From the NCBI GenBank assembly GCA_964525555.1, contig CAZGHN010000001.1, forward strand, positions 393,938 to 457,937: DNA of 64,000 bases, given 5' to 3'. Below the pieces are notes generated by a model that saw nothing but the letters and a program-made list of their open reading frames with translations, did no database searches and was not told the DNA's origin. A program made the position numbers and the translations under genes. Positions 1 through 9,372 of the stretch are shown in pieces. Every line of letters starts with the position of its first letter. The first letter of the stretch is position 1. Source of the stretch: JAFGHJ01 sp964525555 (GTDB lineage Bacteria; Hydrothermota; UBA3072).

Positions 1-2
1 GC

Positions 3-269
3 TTTGTAATCGACAGAGCACCAAAAGCCCTAACAATCGAAGGAAAAAAAATCGCAATAATGCACGAACCATACCAACTGGAAGCGTTTAGAAAGAGCGG
101 TATATATGACATCATCCTGCATGGACATACTCATGAAAACTATATTAAAGAAGACCCACTCACAGTTAATCCCGGAGAGTTATGCGGATACCTTTCCGGA
201 AAAGGCACTTTCGCAATAATTGACCTCGAAAAACTCACATGTAAAATAATTGATCTAACAAAAAAGTAG
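3..269 (+). CDS. Metallophosphoesterase, YfcE/MJ0936-type (C-terminal part)
   Basis: Only the last 88 residues are in the window; the frame is open from base 3, so the gene starts upstream. It carries the metal-binding HGHTH motif, followed by VNPGEL, which corresponds to the NPG loop near the end of YfcE/MJ0936-type phosphodiesterases. An HEP earlier in the fragment fits the preceding metal-ligand histidine. These small cytoplasmic enzymes use two divalent metals to hydrolyse phosphodiesters; the natural substrate is usually unknown. The fragment ends in a normal stop and shows no sign of damage. The family is recognised with good confidence, the substrate is not. Confidence 0.75.
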   Translation, partial: FVIDRAPKALTIEGKKIAIMHEPYQLEAFRKSGIYDIILHGHTHENYIKEDPLTVNPGELCGYLSGKGTFAIIDLEKLTCKIIDLTKK

Positions 270-386
270 ATTAGTTAATTAGTCGATTGGTTAATGGGTA
301 ATAAGAACTGTCAGAACCTAAGTTGAATATATAAATAGAGAAGTTGTTAAATTGCTACTCATTTACTTATTTACTCAGTAATTGAG

Positions 387-695
387 TTACTCCTCTGCAA
401 TTTCAACTCTACTTAAATAACTCCTTAAATCTTCAATCCCTTTTTTAATAGCTGCAACGTTTTTTTCTTTTCCAGCTATTTCAATAGATTTACCTATCTC
501 GGAAATTCCGTCGAATCCATAGCCCGCACCTGAACCTTTCATACTGTGACCTAACCTTTCTATCTGTTCAAAATCCTGTACCTCGAGACATGATTCCATA
601 GTATCTATATCCTTTTCCCTGTTACTAAGAAAACCGGGAATAAGGTCAGCTATCTCGGGATCGACTTTTACAACAATTTTTTCATCATTATTCAT
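387..695 (-). CDS. Hpt (histidine phosphotransfer) domain protein
   Basis: A 102-residue single-domain Hpt protein. The motif HSMKGSGAGYGF holds the phospho-accepting histidine (His50) and the glycines that always follow it. I chose the ATG at 695 over an upstream in-frame ATG at 731 because GGAGG sits five bases before it (700-704). The 731 start would overlap the preceding kinase gene and has no ribosome binding site. It begins 13 bp after the stop of the hybrid kinase, so the two are almost certainly cotranscribed. Hpt proteins shuttle phosphate between receiver domains, and the kinase carries two. No separate output regulator is adjacent, so the final target is unknown. Confidence 0.88.
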   Translation of the reverse strand: MNNDEKIVVKVDPEIADLIPGFLSNREKDIDTMESCLEVQDFEQIERLGHSMKGSGAGYGFDGISEIGKSIEIAGKEKNVAAIKKGIEDLRSYLSRVEIAEE

Positions 696-708
696 AAAAC
701 CTCCATAA

Positions 709-3639
709 TTATAAACCCAATTTCTCCGCAAATCCTCTTAAAACTTTCAGCAGCGTATCCATTTTAACTGGTTTCGCAACGTGAGTATTGCATCCGGCAT
801 CAAGACATTTCTCAGCATCACCCTTTAAAGCAAACGCAGTAAGGGCAATAACAGGAGTCTCCTCGGCACCAACTCTTTTCTCCCACGCCCTAATTTTCCT
901 CGTAGCCGTATAACCATCCATAACAGGCATTTGCATATCCATTAAAACCAAATCATAAACATTCTTCTTAAATTTTTCGAAGGCAATCTTACCATCTTCA
1001 GCTATATCTATTTCGACAGAAGAACTTTTTAAGAAAGCTTTTATTAGCAACCTATTATCCTCAGTATCTTCGACCAGCAAAATTTTCATAGCAGGAATAT
1101 CGCTTGCCTTAATTCTTTTTACCTCATCTTTATGTCTCTTTGCTTTCCATAAACCAAGGGTTGTCAAAATTGCATTTTTCAACTCATCTCTCTTAATCGG
1201 TTTAACTAGATAGCAACTTATACCCAATTTATCTATAAGCGTTAAATCAGAGGTACGATAATCAGAAGTCAACATCATAACAGTCGTAGTTTCTTCACTT
1301 CTTTCGTCTTCCCTTATAAGTTCTGCTACTGCGAATCCATCCACTGAAGGCATTCTGCGATCAAGTAAAATGAGCCTAAAGTGCTTACCTTCCTTTCTGG
1401 CTTTTTTAAATATAGAAATCGCCTCTTCTCCTCCTGAAGCTTCTACTACTTCAGCATCCCAGACCGTAAGAATTTCCTTAAGTATTAACCTATTCGTTGC
1501 ATTATCATCTACGACAAGAACGGAAATACCTCTAACATCGACTTCCTCCGGTTGAATGAAAGTACGAGTTTTTTTCTCCCTTTGTGCTTCAAATTCTACT
1601 TTAAAGAAAAATTCACTTCCTTTTCCTTCTTCGCTTTCAACCCACATCTCTCCACCCATTAACTCTACAAGACGTTTGGAAATACTCAAACCCAGACCTG
1701 TCCCACCGAATTTCCTTGTCGTAGTAGAATCGGCCTGTCTGAAGCTATCAAATATAGTTTCCTGTTTTTCCTTAGGAATTCCTACACCTGTATCTTTTAC
1801 AGAAAACAACAAACAAATACTATTTTCTGACTTGTTTTTACACTGAATTACTTTTTCTTCTGCCAATTGAACATCTAATATTACCTCTCCCTCGTCAGTA
1901 AATTTAATAGAATTTCCAATCAAATTGACCAAAATCTGGCGCATACGGTAGGAGTCACCTATAAGACTAACGGGAACATTAGGAGAAATATGATTTACAA
2001 GTTCAACCCCTTTCTTATGTGCTCTAATAGCCATGATATCACAGACCTTCTCGATTAATCCATCAAGTTCGAATTCACTCTTTTCTATTTGGACATCTCC
2101 ACATTCTATCTTAGAAATATCGAGAACATCATTAATTATTGCAAGTAGTGACTCTCCGGCCTCCCTCAAAACTTTAAGATAATTATGTTGCTCTTTAGAA
2201 AGAACCGTTTCCTCCAAAATTTCACACATTCCTATTATGGCGTTAAGAGGCGTACGAATTTCATGACTCATTATAGCTAAAAAAGTAGTCTTTGCATAAG
2301 AAGCCTTTTGAGCAACTTTTCTCGCTTCAATAAGCTCAATCTCTTTATTTTTAATCTCAGTAACATCCCTTGAAATGCCAAAAGTGCCTATTATTTTTCC
2401 ATCCTTATCATACCAGGGCATCTTGTTTGTTAGAACCCAGGTAATTTTCCCATCGGGATGGGTTTCTTTTTCTATCTTATTCAATACCGGTTCACCTGTC
2501 TTCATGATTTCCATTTCGTCACGATAAGCTTCTTCTGCATGTTCTTTTGTAAAATAATCGAAATCTGTTTTGCCCAGCACTTCTTCCCTCGTAAGATTAA
2601 CTCTGTCTGCCTTGGCTTTACTTATCTCAATAAAACGTGATTTTTTGTCTTTAAAATAAATATGATCGGGTATATTATTCAGTAAAGAAGTAAGCAAATT
2701 ACTTTTGAAAACAACTTCCTTGCCTAAATCATCTAATTTTTCCTGCAACTTTTCTTCTAATTTTTTTCTTTCAGTAATATCTCTTGAGATACCTAAAATT
2801 CCAATTATATTTCCTTCTTTGTCATACCTCGGCACTTTAGTAGTAGAAACCCAGGTAACCCTTCCATCGGGATGAGTTTCCTTTTCAATCTTGTTCAATA
2901 TCGGATTACCGGTATTTATAATTCTTTTTTCATCCCTGTAAGCAGCCTCGGCATGCTCTTTTGCAAAATAATCATAATCTGTCTTGCCATTAAGCTTATT
3001 TGCATTTTTGACTCCGAACTGCTCAGCGACAGACTTACTTGCCAGGATAAAACGGCTTTTTTTATCCTTAAAATATATATGATCGGGTATGTTATTGAGC
3101 AAATCTTCAAGTAAAGACTCATGATAAATCAACGCCTGTTCCAATTTTTTTTTGTCGGTTATATCGCGGGTAATACCGAACACTCCTATAGTCTTACCTT
3201 TCCCGTCTGTCAACAAAGACTTAGTAGTCAACAAATAAATTTCATCCCCTTTAGAATTTTTGGATACTTCTTCCCTGTCCTTAATCGATTTCCCCGTCTT
3301 CATTACCTTCAAATCGTCTTTTCGTGCAGCTTTTGCTAATTCTTCTGGATAAAAATCAAAATCGGTTTTTCCTCTAATTTCTTCCTCGCTACCCACTGGG
3401 GGAGCTCCTTCTTGCTCTAAATAATACTTACTCACTCGAATAAGGCGCCCTTCTTTATCCTTGAAATAAACCGAAATAGGTATATTTTCCATAAAACTAT
3501 CGAAGAGAGCCTCATCCTGAAGCAATCTTTTCTCTTTTTCTTTATTTTTACTCTGGGATTTTTCAAGTTTAGCAATTTTCTTGCGTAACTTTTCTAACTC
3601 TTTGATCAATTGTTTCTTAGTTTTTTTATTATCTTCCAT
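709..3639 (-). CDS. Hybrid sensor histidine kinase, three PAS domains and two receivers
   Basis: 976 residues, cytoplasmic: no signal peptide or membrane segment. Order: a lysine/glutamate-rich coiled coil (1-45), three PAS-PAC modules (about 45-165, 175-290, 315-430), a HisKA dimerisation domain with His459 in SHEIRTPLNA, an HATPase domain (N-box around 572-576, DTGVGIP at 616-622, GGTGLGL at 645-651), receiver 1 (Asp760 in LLDRRMP) and receiver 2 (Asp901 in LMDMQMP). The second and third PAS modules are close copies of each other and of modules in the kinase at 50432-52999. The ligand is not evident. With the adjacent Hpt protein this makes a His-Asp-His phosphorelay. No Shine-Dalgarno is visible before the start. 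Confidence 0.92.
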   Translation of the reverse strand: MEDNKKTKKQLIKELEKLRKKIAKLEKSQSKNKEKEKRLLQDEALFDSFMENIPISVYFKDKEGRLIRVSKYYLEQEGAPPVGSEEEIRGKTDFDFYPEELAKAARKDDLKVMKTGKSIKDREEVSKNSKGDEIYLLTTKSLLTDGKGKTIGVFGITRDITDKKKLEQALIYHESLLEDLLNNIPDHIYFKDKKSRFILASKSVAEQFGVKNANKLNGKTDYDYFAKEHAEAAYRDEKRIINTGNPILNKIEKETHPDGRVTWVSTTKVPRYDKEGNIIGILGISRDITERKKLEEKLQEKLDDLGKEVVFKSNLLTSLLNNIPDHIYFKDKKSRFIEISKAKADRVNLTREEVLGKTDFDYFTKEHAEEAYRDEMEIMKTGEPVLNKIEKETHPDGKITWVLTNKMPWYDKDGKIIGTFGISRDVTEIKNKEIELIEARKVAQKASYAKTTFLAIMSHEIRTPLNAIIGMCEILEETVLSKEQHNYLKVLREAGESLLAIINDVLDISKIECGDVQIEKSEFELDGLIEKVCDIMAIRAHKKGVELVNHISPNVPVSLIGDSYRMRQILVNLIGNSIKFTDEGEVILDVQLAEEKVIQCKNKSENSICLLFSVKDTGVGIPKEKQETIFDSFRQADSTTTRKFGGTGLGLSISKRLVELMGGEMWVESEEGKGSEFFFKVEFEAQREKKTRTFIQPEEVDVRGISVLVVDDNATNRLILKEILTVWDAEVVEASGGEEAISIFKKARKEGKHFRLILLDRRMPSVDGFAVAELIREDERSEETTTVMMLTSDYRTSDLTLIDKLGISCYLVKPIKRDELKNAILTTLGLWKAKRHKDEVKRIKASDIPAMKILLVEDTEDNRLLIKAFLKSSSVEIDIAEDGKIAFEKFKKNVYDLVLMDMQMPVMDGYTATRKIRAWEKRVGAEETPVIALTAFALKGDAEKCLDAGCNTHVAKPVKMDTLLKVLRGFAEKLGL

Positions 3640-3827
3640 AAAAAATCAAAATAATTGTAAATTAACTATTAAAAATATACATAAAAATTACCGAAAAAAT
3701 CAAAAAAGTAAAGGGTAGAATTGCAATTTCTAAAATATAGAAAAAGAAATACTATTAGGTTTACCTTTTACACTTAAGCGACAAAAAATCCCACATATAC
3801 AACTTTCTTTTCAATATATCTAAGAAT

Positions 3828-6059
3828 TTACTTTCCGAAATCAAGCCTGGCAGGCTCAAAATAAAGATAAGGCTCCTGAATCAATTTCAAAATGGGTAAA
3901 TAAGCATTCTCCTTTACTCCAATCAATCTTTCCAGGAATTTCAATGGCTTCGGGAAGAGCACAACTCTATAATCCTGAACTCCAGCTTCATTCCCTGCAG
4001 CTTTAATAGCATCAAGAAGTCCGCCATACTCGTCTACAAGATAGATTTCCTTTGAGGAAAGACCACTCCATATTCTGCCCATAGCTAAAGAATCAACTTT
4101 TGAAACTGTTAAACCTCTTGACGAAGCAACGGCTCCTAAAAATTGATCATATATATGATTTAACATTTTATCAAATATTTTCTTTTCGTAATGAGAGAAA
4201 GGTCTGTGAGAACTAAACGCATCCGAATGCTCGCCCCACTTCACAAGATCATGAGTGATTCCAAGTTTTTCATACAAACCTTCCATAACGAACTTAGCTC
4301 CCCAAACTCCAATTGAGCCTGTAAGTGTTGTTCGGTCTGCAAATATCTTATCCGCAGGAGCGGAAATAAGATAACCTCCGGAAGCCGCTATATTACCCAT
4401 TGATATTACAACCGGTTTTTTATCTTTCAATCTCAAAATCTCTCTGTATATTAAATCTGAAGCGACACTGCTCCCTCCGCCTGAATTAATACGCAAAACT
4501 ACCGCTTTTACGGATCTGTCCTTACCTAATCTCTTCAGCTCTCTTACTACCGATTCGGAACCTATGGTCGAACCGCCAAACAGTGGAATATCGACAGGGG
4601 AACTAGAACTTTCTCCGACAATTATTGAACCCTCAAGAGCTAAAACCGCTATTTTTGGAGGATCACTCATTAAAAATTCTCTTGGAAGACTTTTTCCTCT
4701 CCAGACTCTACCATCACCTTTAACTCCGGCAAGCTCTTTAATTTCATCAAAATATGCTACAGTATCTATAAATCCTTCTTTTACAGCCTCCAAGGGAGTA
4801 AAACATCCTAAAGAATCTACAAGACTTTTAATTTTACCAGCGTCTATACCTCTTGAATCCGAAATTGTTCCGACTACGACTTCTACTAGATCATCAAGAA
4901 ATTCTTCCATCTGCTCTCTATCGTATTGACTCATTTTCTCTCTGGTAAACATATCTCCGCCAGACTTATATCTACCTACTTTACCAATCTCGGCTTCTAT
5001 TCCTAATTTCTCCAAAGATCCTTTTATGTACATTTGAGAAAGATAAAGTCCGGGAAAATAAATCATACCAGGAGGAGAAATTGACACAAAATCAGCAGCG
5101 GAAGCAAGGTATAAACCTTTAAAACCGTAATAATCGGAATGCACAATAAGATATTTATCTTTTGCAATTTCTAAAAGCAAACTCCTTACCTCTTCAGTCT
5201 GAGCAAGGCCCAAAGAATTATTCTTTAAATACACAACAACACTATCAATAGCTTTTGATTTCTTTATATAATTGAGAAGATTCAAAAGATTATAAAAAGA
5301 ATGCTCCTTTCCTAATAAACCCTCGACACTTGGAACTTCAGGGTACCCTCCTTCAATTTCAACAATAACTGCACGATTTCTACCTCTAAACATAGAAGGA
5401 TACGGTACAACGGAAGCGGTAATAATTCCCTCATTATCTCCATTACCGTGGTAACCGCTTAAAAGAAAATTACCAAGCGAGAACTCTAAACCACCATAAA
5501 TTTTACCTTCTCTAAAATCGTTATCCAGAGGTAAAAATCCAACATTTATCTTTACACCTTGTATAATTTCTAAAGCTCCAGTCAGACTATGAACCAGGTA
5601 CTTTGTCCCATCCTCATTTCCTCTATCGACAATAAAATCAGAAGTCAAAACCAGCCTATCCCATCCCGGTATAATCGAAACCCCAAAATTAAAATCATAA
5701 CCCTGACTACTTGGTATAATTGTAGTAAAACCAAAAGAAGTCCATTTATGAGGTCGTAGCATAACACCTAGAGTATATTTATCATCCCAGGAAGAATACA
5801 TATAACCGAGAGAAAACTTATCTTTATAATGCAATGGACTTACCCCGGTCATAAACTCCATAGAATCACTCATAAAACGTACTCCCCCTGCAAATCCGAG
5901 GAAAGGTATACTCATAGAAACCCAGTAATCTTCACTTCTAACAGAAATCTCAGGATAGGAACGCACCGAAAGTCCAGCCGGATTAGCATAAAGCGCACGT
6001 GACCGTTCAGAATTGGCTATTGAAAGGTTAATGTATGAAACTAAGATTAAAAGTAACAA
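3828..6059 (-). CDS. sppA: SppA-type signal peptide peptidase with N-terminal barrel-like domain
   Basis: Two tandem S49 (SppA/protease IV) domains. By family comparison the catalytic dyad is Lys365 (in GRYKSGGDMFTR) and Ser560 (in NIAASGGY), numbered from the start chosen here. The start is a TTG at 6059 because an excellent AGGAGG lies four bases upstream (6064-6068); an in-frame ATG at 6107 lacks one. The TTG start gives a short hydrophobic leader. Residues about 17-225 are not protease: they begin with RALYANPAGLSV, the NPAG signature at the start of PorV/FadL-like outer-membrane barrels, and continue as alternating beta-strand-like sequence rich in Gly, Tyr and Phe. Classical SppA is an inner-membrane enzyme, so this architecture suggests outer-membrane or periplasmic localisation. 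Confidence 0.88.
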   Translation of the reverse strand: MLLLILVSYINLSIANSERSRALYANPAGLSVRSYPEISVRSEDYWVSMSIPFLGFAGGVRFMSDSMEFMTGVSPLHYKDKFSLGYMYSSWDDKYTLGVMLRPHKWTSFGFTTIIPSSQGYDFNFGVSIIPGWDRLVLTSDFIVDRGNEDGTKYLVHSLTGALEIIQGVKINVGFLPLDNDFREGKIYGGLEFSLGNFLLSGYHGNGDNEGIITASVVPYPSMFRGRNRAVIVEIEGGYPEVPSVEGLLGKEHSFYNLLNLLNYIKKSKAIDSVVVYLKNNSLGLAQTEEVRSLLLEIAKDKYLIVHSDYYGFKGLYLASAADFVSISPPGMIYFPGLYLSQMYIKGSLEKLGIEAEIGKVGRYKSGGDMFTREKMSQYDREQMEEFLDDLVEVVVGTISDSRGIDAGKIKSLVDSLGCFTPLEAVKEGFIDTVAYFDEIKELAGVKGDGRVWRGKSLPREFLMSDPPKIAVLALEGSIIVGESSSSPVDIPLFGGSTIGSESVVRELKRLGKDRSVKAVVLRINSGGGSSVASDLIYREILRLKDKKPVVISMGNIAASGGYLISAPADKIFADRTTLTGSIGVWGAKFVMEGLYEKLGITHDLVKWGEHSDAFSSHRPFSHYEKKIFDKMLNHIYDQFLGAVASSRGLTVSKVDSLAMGRIWSGLSSKEIYLVDEYGGLLDAIKAAGNEAGVQDYRVVLFPKPLKFLERLIGVKENAYLPILKLIQEPYLYFEPARLDFGK

Positions 6060-6099
6060 ATTTCCTCCTTCTATTATTTTAAAAATACCACATAAGATA

Positions 6100-6245
6100 G
6101 CAACCACAAGATTTCACAGATTAACACAAGATTACCCAACCTCCCCAAACATTTTTTGTTTTTAAATAACAATTTTTTTCTCTGTGCTCTCTGTGTTTTT
6201 GTATACCAAAACCAATTCTTCTGTGTTCTCTGTGGTAATTTTTTG
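6100..6245. repeat. Intergenic mosaic of CACAGAG-type words
   Basis: The spacer between icd and sppA holds degenerate repeats of a 9-10 base word. CTCTGTGCTCTCTGTG lies near 6180-6196 and TCTGTGTTCTCTGTGG near 6220-6234, with a related ATTTCACAGATTAACACAAG at 6110-6129. The same word class recurs in most long spacers of this window. Here it reads on the plus strand although both flanking genes are on the minus strand. Confidence 0.7.
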
Positions 6246-6278
6246 TTTTTTTTCCATTTTAGAGTCTAAATCGCTATG

Positions 6279-7604
6279 TTATGACATTCGCTCGACAATC
6301 GATTGAGCAAATTCCGAAGTTTTTATAGGATTTACACCCTCCATTTGCCTCGCAAGATCATAAGTTACTTTTTTATCTAAAAAAGTTTTTTCAAGAGCAT
6401 CCTCTATTAAATCTGCCGACTCCACCCACCCTAAATGCCTCAACATCATAACACCTGAAAGAATAAGAGAAGAGGGATTTACCTTATCAAGACCCTTATA
6501 CTTCGGAGCAGAGCCATGCGTGGGCTCAAAAAGAGCAACATTATCACCAATATTAGCTCCGGGAGCAATACCAAGTCCGCCTATCTGTCCCGCAGCAGCA
6601 TCGGAAAGATAATCCCCATTAAGATTAGGCAGGGCTATAACATCATATTCATCTGGACGCGTTAGAAGCTGCATAAACATTTGATCCGCTATCCTATCTT
6701 TTATTATTATCCTGCCTCCGGCGTCGCCAACAGGTTTCCCTCCTCGCAGTTCCTTGAATACATCATTTCTTGTAGTGGGAGTCACTCCATCTGCTCCTTT
6801 AACCTGGTCATACAGCTCATCTTCAGTAATTATATATTCTCTAAATTCATCAATTGCAAGCTCATAACCCCATTTTTTAAAAGCGCCCTCGGTGAACTTC
6901 ATAATATTACCTTTATGTACGAGAGTGACACTGATTTTGTTGCTATCTACAGCATATTGAATAGCTTTCCTCACGAGCCTTTTCGTCTTTGAAACACTTA
7001 TAGGTTTAACTCCTATACCTGCATCATACTCGAGTTCTACTTCCATTTCATTGTTTAAGAAATCAATGACTTTTTTGGCTTTCGGTGAACCCTGCTCCCA
7101 CTCTATACCCGAATATACATCTTCAGTATTCTCTCTAAAAATAACAATATCCATTGCTTCCGGATTTTTTAAAGGTGAAGGAACACCTTTGTAGTACTTA
7201 ACGGGTCTGACACATGCATACAAATTTAGCAATTGCCTGAGCGATACATTAAGACTTCTATATCCGCCACCGACAGGTGTAGTCAGGGGACCCTTTATTG
7301 CCACGTTAAAGTAATTAATCGCTTTTAGTGTGTCTTCAGGTAAAGGTTCTCCATATTTATCAATAGCTTTTTCACCCGCGAATATTTCAAACCATTCTAT
7401 TTTCCTTTTATCTCCATATGCCAATTCAACGGCCCTATTCCAGACAACCATAGAAGCATTTATTATATCGGAACCTATACCATCACCTTCAATAAAAGGG
7501 ACTATAGGATTATCAGGAACTTTTAATTCTCCAGTCTTTACTTCTATCTTCTCGCCCTTTTCCGGCAAAATAAGCTTTTCAAATTCGCTCATATGCATAT
7601 CCAC
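6279..7604 (-). CDS. icd: Isocitrate dehydrogenase (NADP+)
   Basis: 441 residues, close to the usual length of bacterial NADP-dependent isocitrate dehydrogenase. It oxidatively decarboxylates isocitrate to 2-oxoglutarate. Visible motifs are the substrate-binding SLNVSLRQ, RENTEDVYSG, the metal-binding NLNGDYLSD and the coenzyme loop THGSAPKYKG. The Lys-Tyr in that loop and the later Tyr and Arg in TYDLAR match the NADP-specificity residues known from the E. coli enzyme. It is the last gene of the citrate synthase-aconitase operon. The GTG at 7604 begins 5 bp after the upstream stop; ATGs at 7598 and 7592 are also possible, and no strong ribosome binding site decides between them. Confidence 0.95.
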   Translation of the reverse strand: MDMHMSEFEKLILPEKGEKIEVKTGELKVPDNPIVPFIEGDGIGSDIINASMVVWNRAVELAYGDKRKIEWFEIFAGEKAIDKYGEPLPEDTLKAINYFNVAIKGPLTTPVGGGYRSLNVSLRQLLNLYACVRPVKYYKGVPSPLKNPEAMDIVIFRENTEDVYSGIEWEQGSPKAKKVIDFLNNEMEVELEYDAGIGVKPISVSKTKRLVRKAIQYAVDSNKISVTLVHKGNIMKFTEGAFKKWGYELAIDEFREYIITEDELYDQVKGADGVTPTTRNDVFKELRGGKPVGDAGGRIIIKDRIADQMFMQLLTRPDEYDVIALPNLNGDYLSDAAAGQIGGLGIAPGANIGDNVALFEPTHGSAPKYKGLDKVNPSSLILSGVMMLRHLGWVESADLIEDALEKTFLDKKVTYDLARQMEGVNPIKTSEFAQSIVERMS

Positions 7605-7609
7605 TCAAA

Positions 7610-8116
7610 TCAATCCATTTTAAAATCACCATACTTCTTTATATGCTCTTCTATACCACCATCCTCGATCAATTTTCTCATAAAAGAAGCGATAGGTGAA
7701 AAAGTCAATATTTTCCCACTGGTTTCGTCTTTAATCTCTCCCTTCTCAAGATCGACTTTAAGATTATCTCCTTCATTAATTTCATCAGTATCGCTCACCA
7801 ATAAAGGCAACCCTATGTTAAATGAATTCCTATAAAATATTCTGGCAAAAGATTTGGCAATAATACAAGAAACACCAGCAATCTTAATCACTCTCGGAGC
7901 ATGTTCTCTTGAAGAACCAAGTCCGAAATTCTTACCCGCAACGATAATATCTCCCTTCTTCACCTTCGAAGCAAAAAGAGGATCAGCATCCTCTAATACA
8001 TGTTTCGCGAGTTCTTCGAGATTGCTTCGCAGGTGAAAATATCTTCCTGGTGTAATATGATCCGTAGAAATATCATCTCCAAATTTCCATACTTTTCCGG
8101 AAATAGTAGAATTCAC
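7610..8116 (-). CDS. Aconitase/homoaconitase-family small subunit (LeuD-like)
   Basis: 168 residues, the swivel-domain subunit of a two-subunit hydro-lyase of the isopropylmalate isomerase (LeuD)/homoaconitase (HacB) type. GKNFGLGSSREHAPRVIK is the conserved substrate-binding segment. The substrate-selectivity loop reads YFHLRS; that loop is known to discriminate isopropylmalate from homoaconitate in archaeal homologues. The start codon overlaps the stop of the large-subunit gene by four bases (ATGA), indicating tight coupling. It lies between citrate synthase and isocitrate dehydrogenase with no leucine gene nearby, so I infer that the complex works as aconitase (citrate to isocitrate). The substrate is inferred from position, not proved by the residues. 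Confidence 0.88.
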   Translation of the reverse strand: MNSTISGKVWKFGDDISTDHITPGRYFHLRSNLEELAKHVLEDADPLFASKVKKGDIIVAGKNFGLGSSREHAPRVIKIAGVSCIIAKSFARIFYRNSFNIGLPLLVSDTDEINEGDNLKVDLEKGEIKDETSGKILTFSPIASFMRKLIEDGGIEEHIKKYGDFKMD

Positions 8117-9369
8117 TTTAAATACCTCCTTGGATCTGCAATCTTTCCCTCTATAGCGCTGGCTGCCGCAGTTGCCGGAGAGCCAAGATAAATAAAACCC
8201 TCGGGATTACCCATCCTTCCAAGGAAATTCCTATTCTGCGTCGAAATAACTCTTTCACCATCAGCCAAAACACCTTTATGTATTCCCACACATGGTCCGC
8301 AGCCCGGAGATTCGACTGCAGCTCCCGATTCCAGGAAAATCTCGATCAACCCTTCCTTTAATGCTTCCAGAAATATTTCTCTTGAAGCCGGAATCACTAT
8401 CAACCTCGTATCCGGACTCTTGCTTTTTCCTTTCAGAATAGAAGCAGCGATCTTTAAATCTTCAAGCCTTCCATTAGTACAGGTACCAATAAAAACTTGA
8501 TCTATCTTAACATCTCCCATCTCCGAAATACCTTTAACATTATCAACAGTATGAGGTAAGGCAATTAAAGGTTCAAGTTTGCTCGCTTCTACTTCGACTA
8601 CTTTTTCAAAATTAGCATCAGAATCGGATTTTATTTCCCTGAATTTATCCCCCCTACCTCTTCCCTCGAGATAACTTTTTGTAGTCTCATCAGTAGAAAT
8701 AAGTCCTGTTTTTCCTCCCGCCTCAACAGCCATGTTTGTTATTACGAATCTTGAAGCCATAGAAAGACCCTCAATAGTCTCACCTTCAAATTCCATTGCT
8801 TTATAAGTCGCTCCGTCTGCCCCTATTTTACCTATTATGTCGAGAATTATATCCTTAGAATAAACACCCTCCGGGAGTCGACCTTTTATTATAAATTTGT
8901 GTGTTTCTGGCACTTTGAGCCATACTTTTCCCAGAGCAAAAGCAAGGGCAATATCCGTCGAGCCCATGCCGGTCGCAAAAGCTCCCAGTGTACCGGAAGT
9001 ACAGGTATGGCTATCGGCCCCAACCACTAAATTACCCGGATTGACCCAATCCTCAACAAGCCGCTGATGGCAAACACCTTCTCCGACATCAGAAAGAAAA
9101 GCTCCGGTCTTTTTTGAAAATTCTCTCAACGTCTTCTGAGAGTTAGACAATTCTTTTCGCGAACTCGGAGAAGAATGATCGATAAAGAATATTGAATTAT
9201 TTTTATCGAACACCCTTTCCATATTCATTTTCTTCAACTCCTGTACGGAAAGAGGTCCGGTACCATCCTGAGCCATAACTACATCCACTTTTGCAACCAC
9301 GAATTCTCCGGGTTTTACATCTCTTCCTACATGCTCAGATAGAATTTTCTCGGATATAGTCTTACCCAA
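8113..9369 (-). CDS. Aconitase/homoaconitase-family large subunit (LeuC-like)
   Basis: 418 residues, the [4Fe-4S] subunit of the same two-subunit dehydratase. The three cluster cysteines are recognisable: Cys297 in GTCTNGR, and Cys357 and Cys360 in SPGCGPCVG. GADSHTCTSGTLGAFATGMG is the conserved active-site stretch of the family. The length fits the archaeal/bacterial LeuC-HacA type and is about half that of monomeric AcnA/AcnB. The start lies 3 bp after the citrate synthase stop. In this operon the expected reaction is citrate/isocitrate isomerisation via cis-aconitate. A generic annotation would call it 3-isopropylmalate dehydratase large subunit; the gene context argues against that. Confidence 0.9.
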   Translation of the reverse strand: MGKTISEKILSEHVGRDVKPGEFVVAKVDVVMAQDGTGPLSVQELKKMNMERVFDKNNSIFFIDHSSPSSRKELSNSQKTLREFSKKTGAFLSDVGEGVCHQRLVEDWVNPGNLVVGADSHTCTSGTLGAFATGMGSTDIALAFALGKVWLKVPETHKFIIKGRLPEGVYSKDIILDIIGKIGADGATYKAMEFEGETIEGLSMASRFVITNMAVEAGGKTGLISTDETTKSYLEGRGRGDKFREIKSDSDANFEKVVEVEASKLEPLIALPHTVDNVKGISEMGDVKIDQVFIGTCTNGRLEDLKIAASILKGKSKSPDTRLIVIPASREIFLEALKEGLIEIFLESGAAVESPGCGPCVGIHKGVLADGERVISTQNRNFLGRMGNPEGFIYLGSPATAAASAIEGKIADPRRYLK

Positions 9370-9372
9370 TTT

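Noticed and set aside
8113..9369. Annotation as leucine-pathway leuC
   Set aside because: No leuA, leuB or other leucine genes are adjacent, and the operon contains citrate synthase and isocitrate dehydrogenase.
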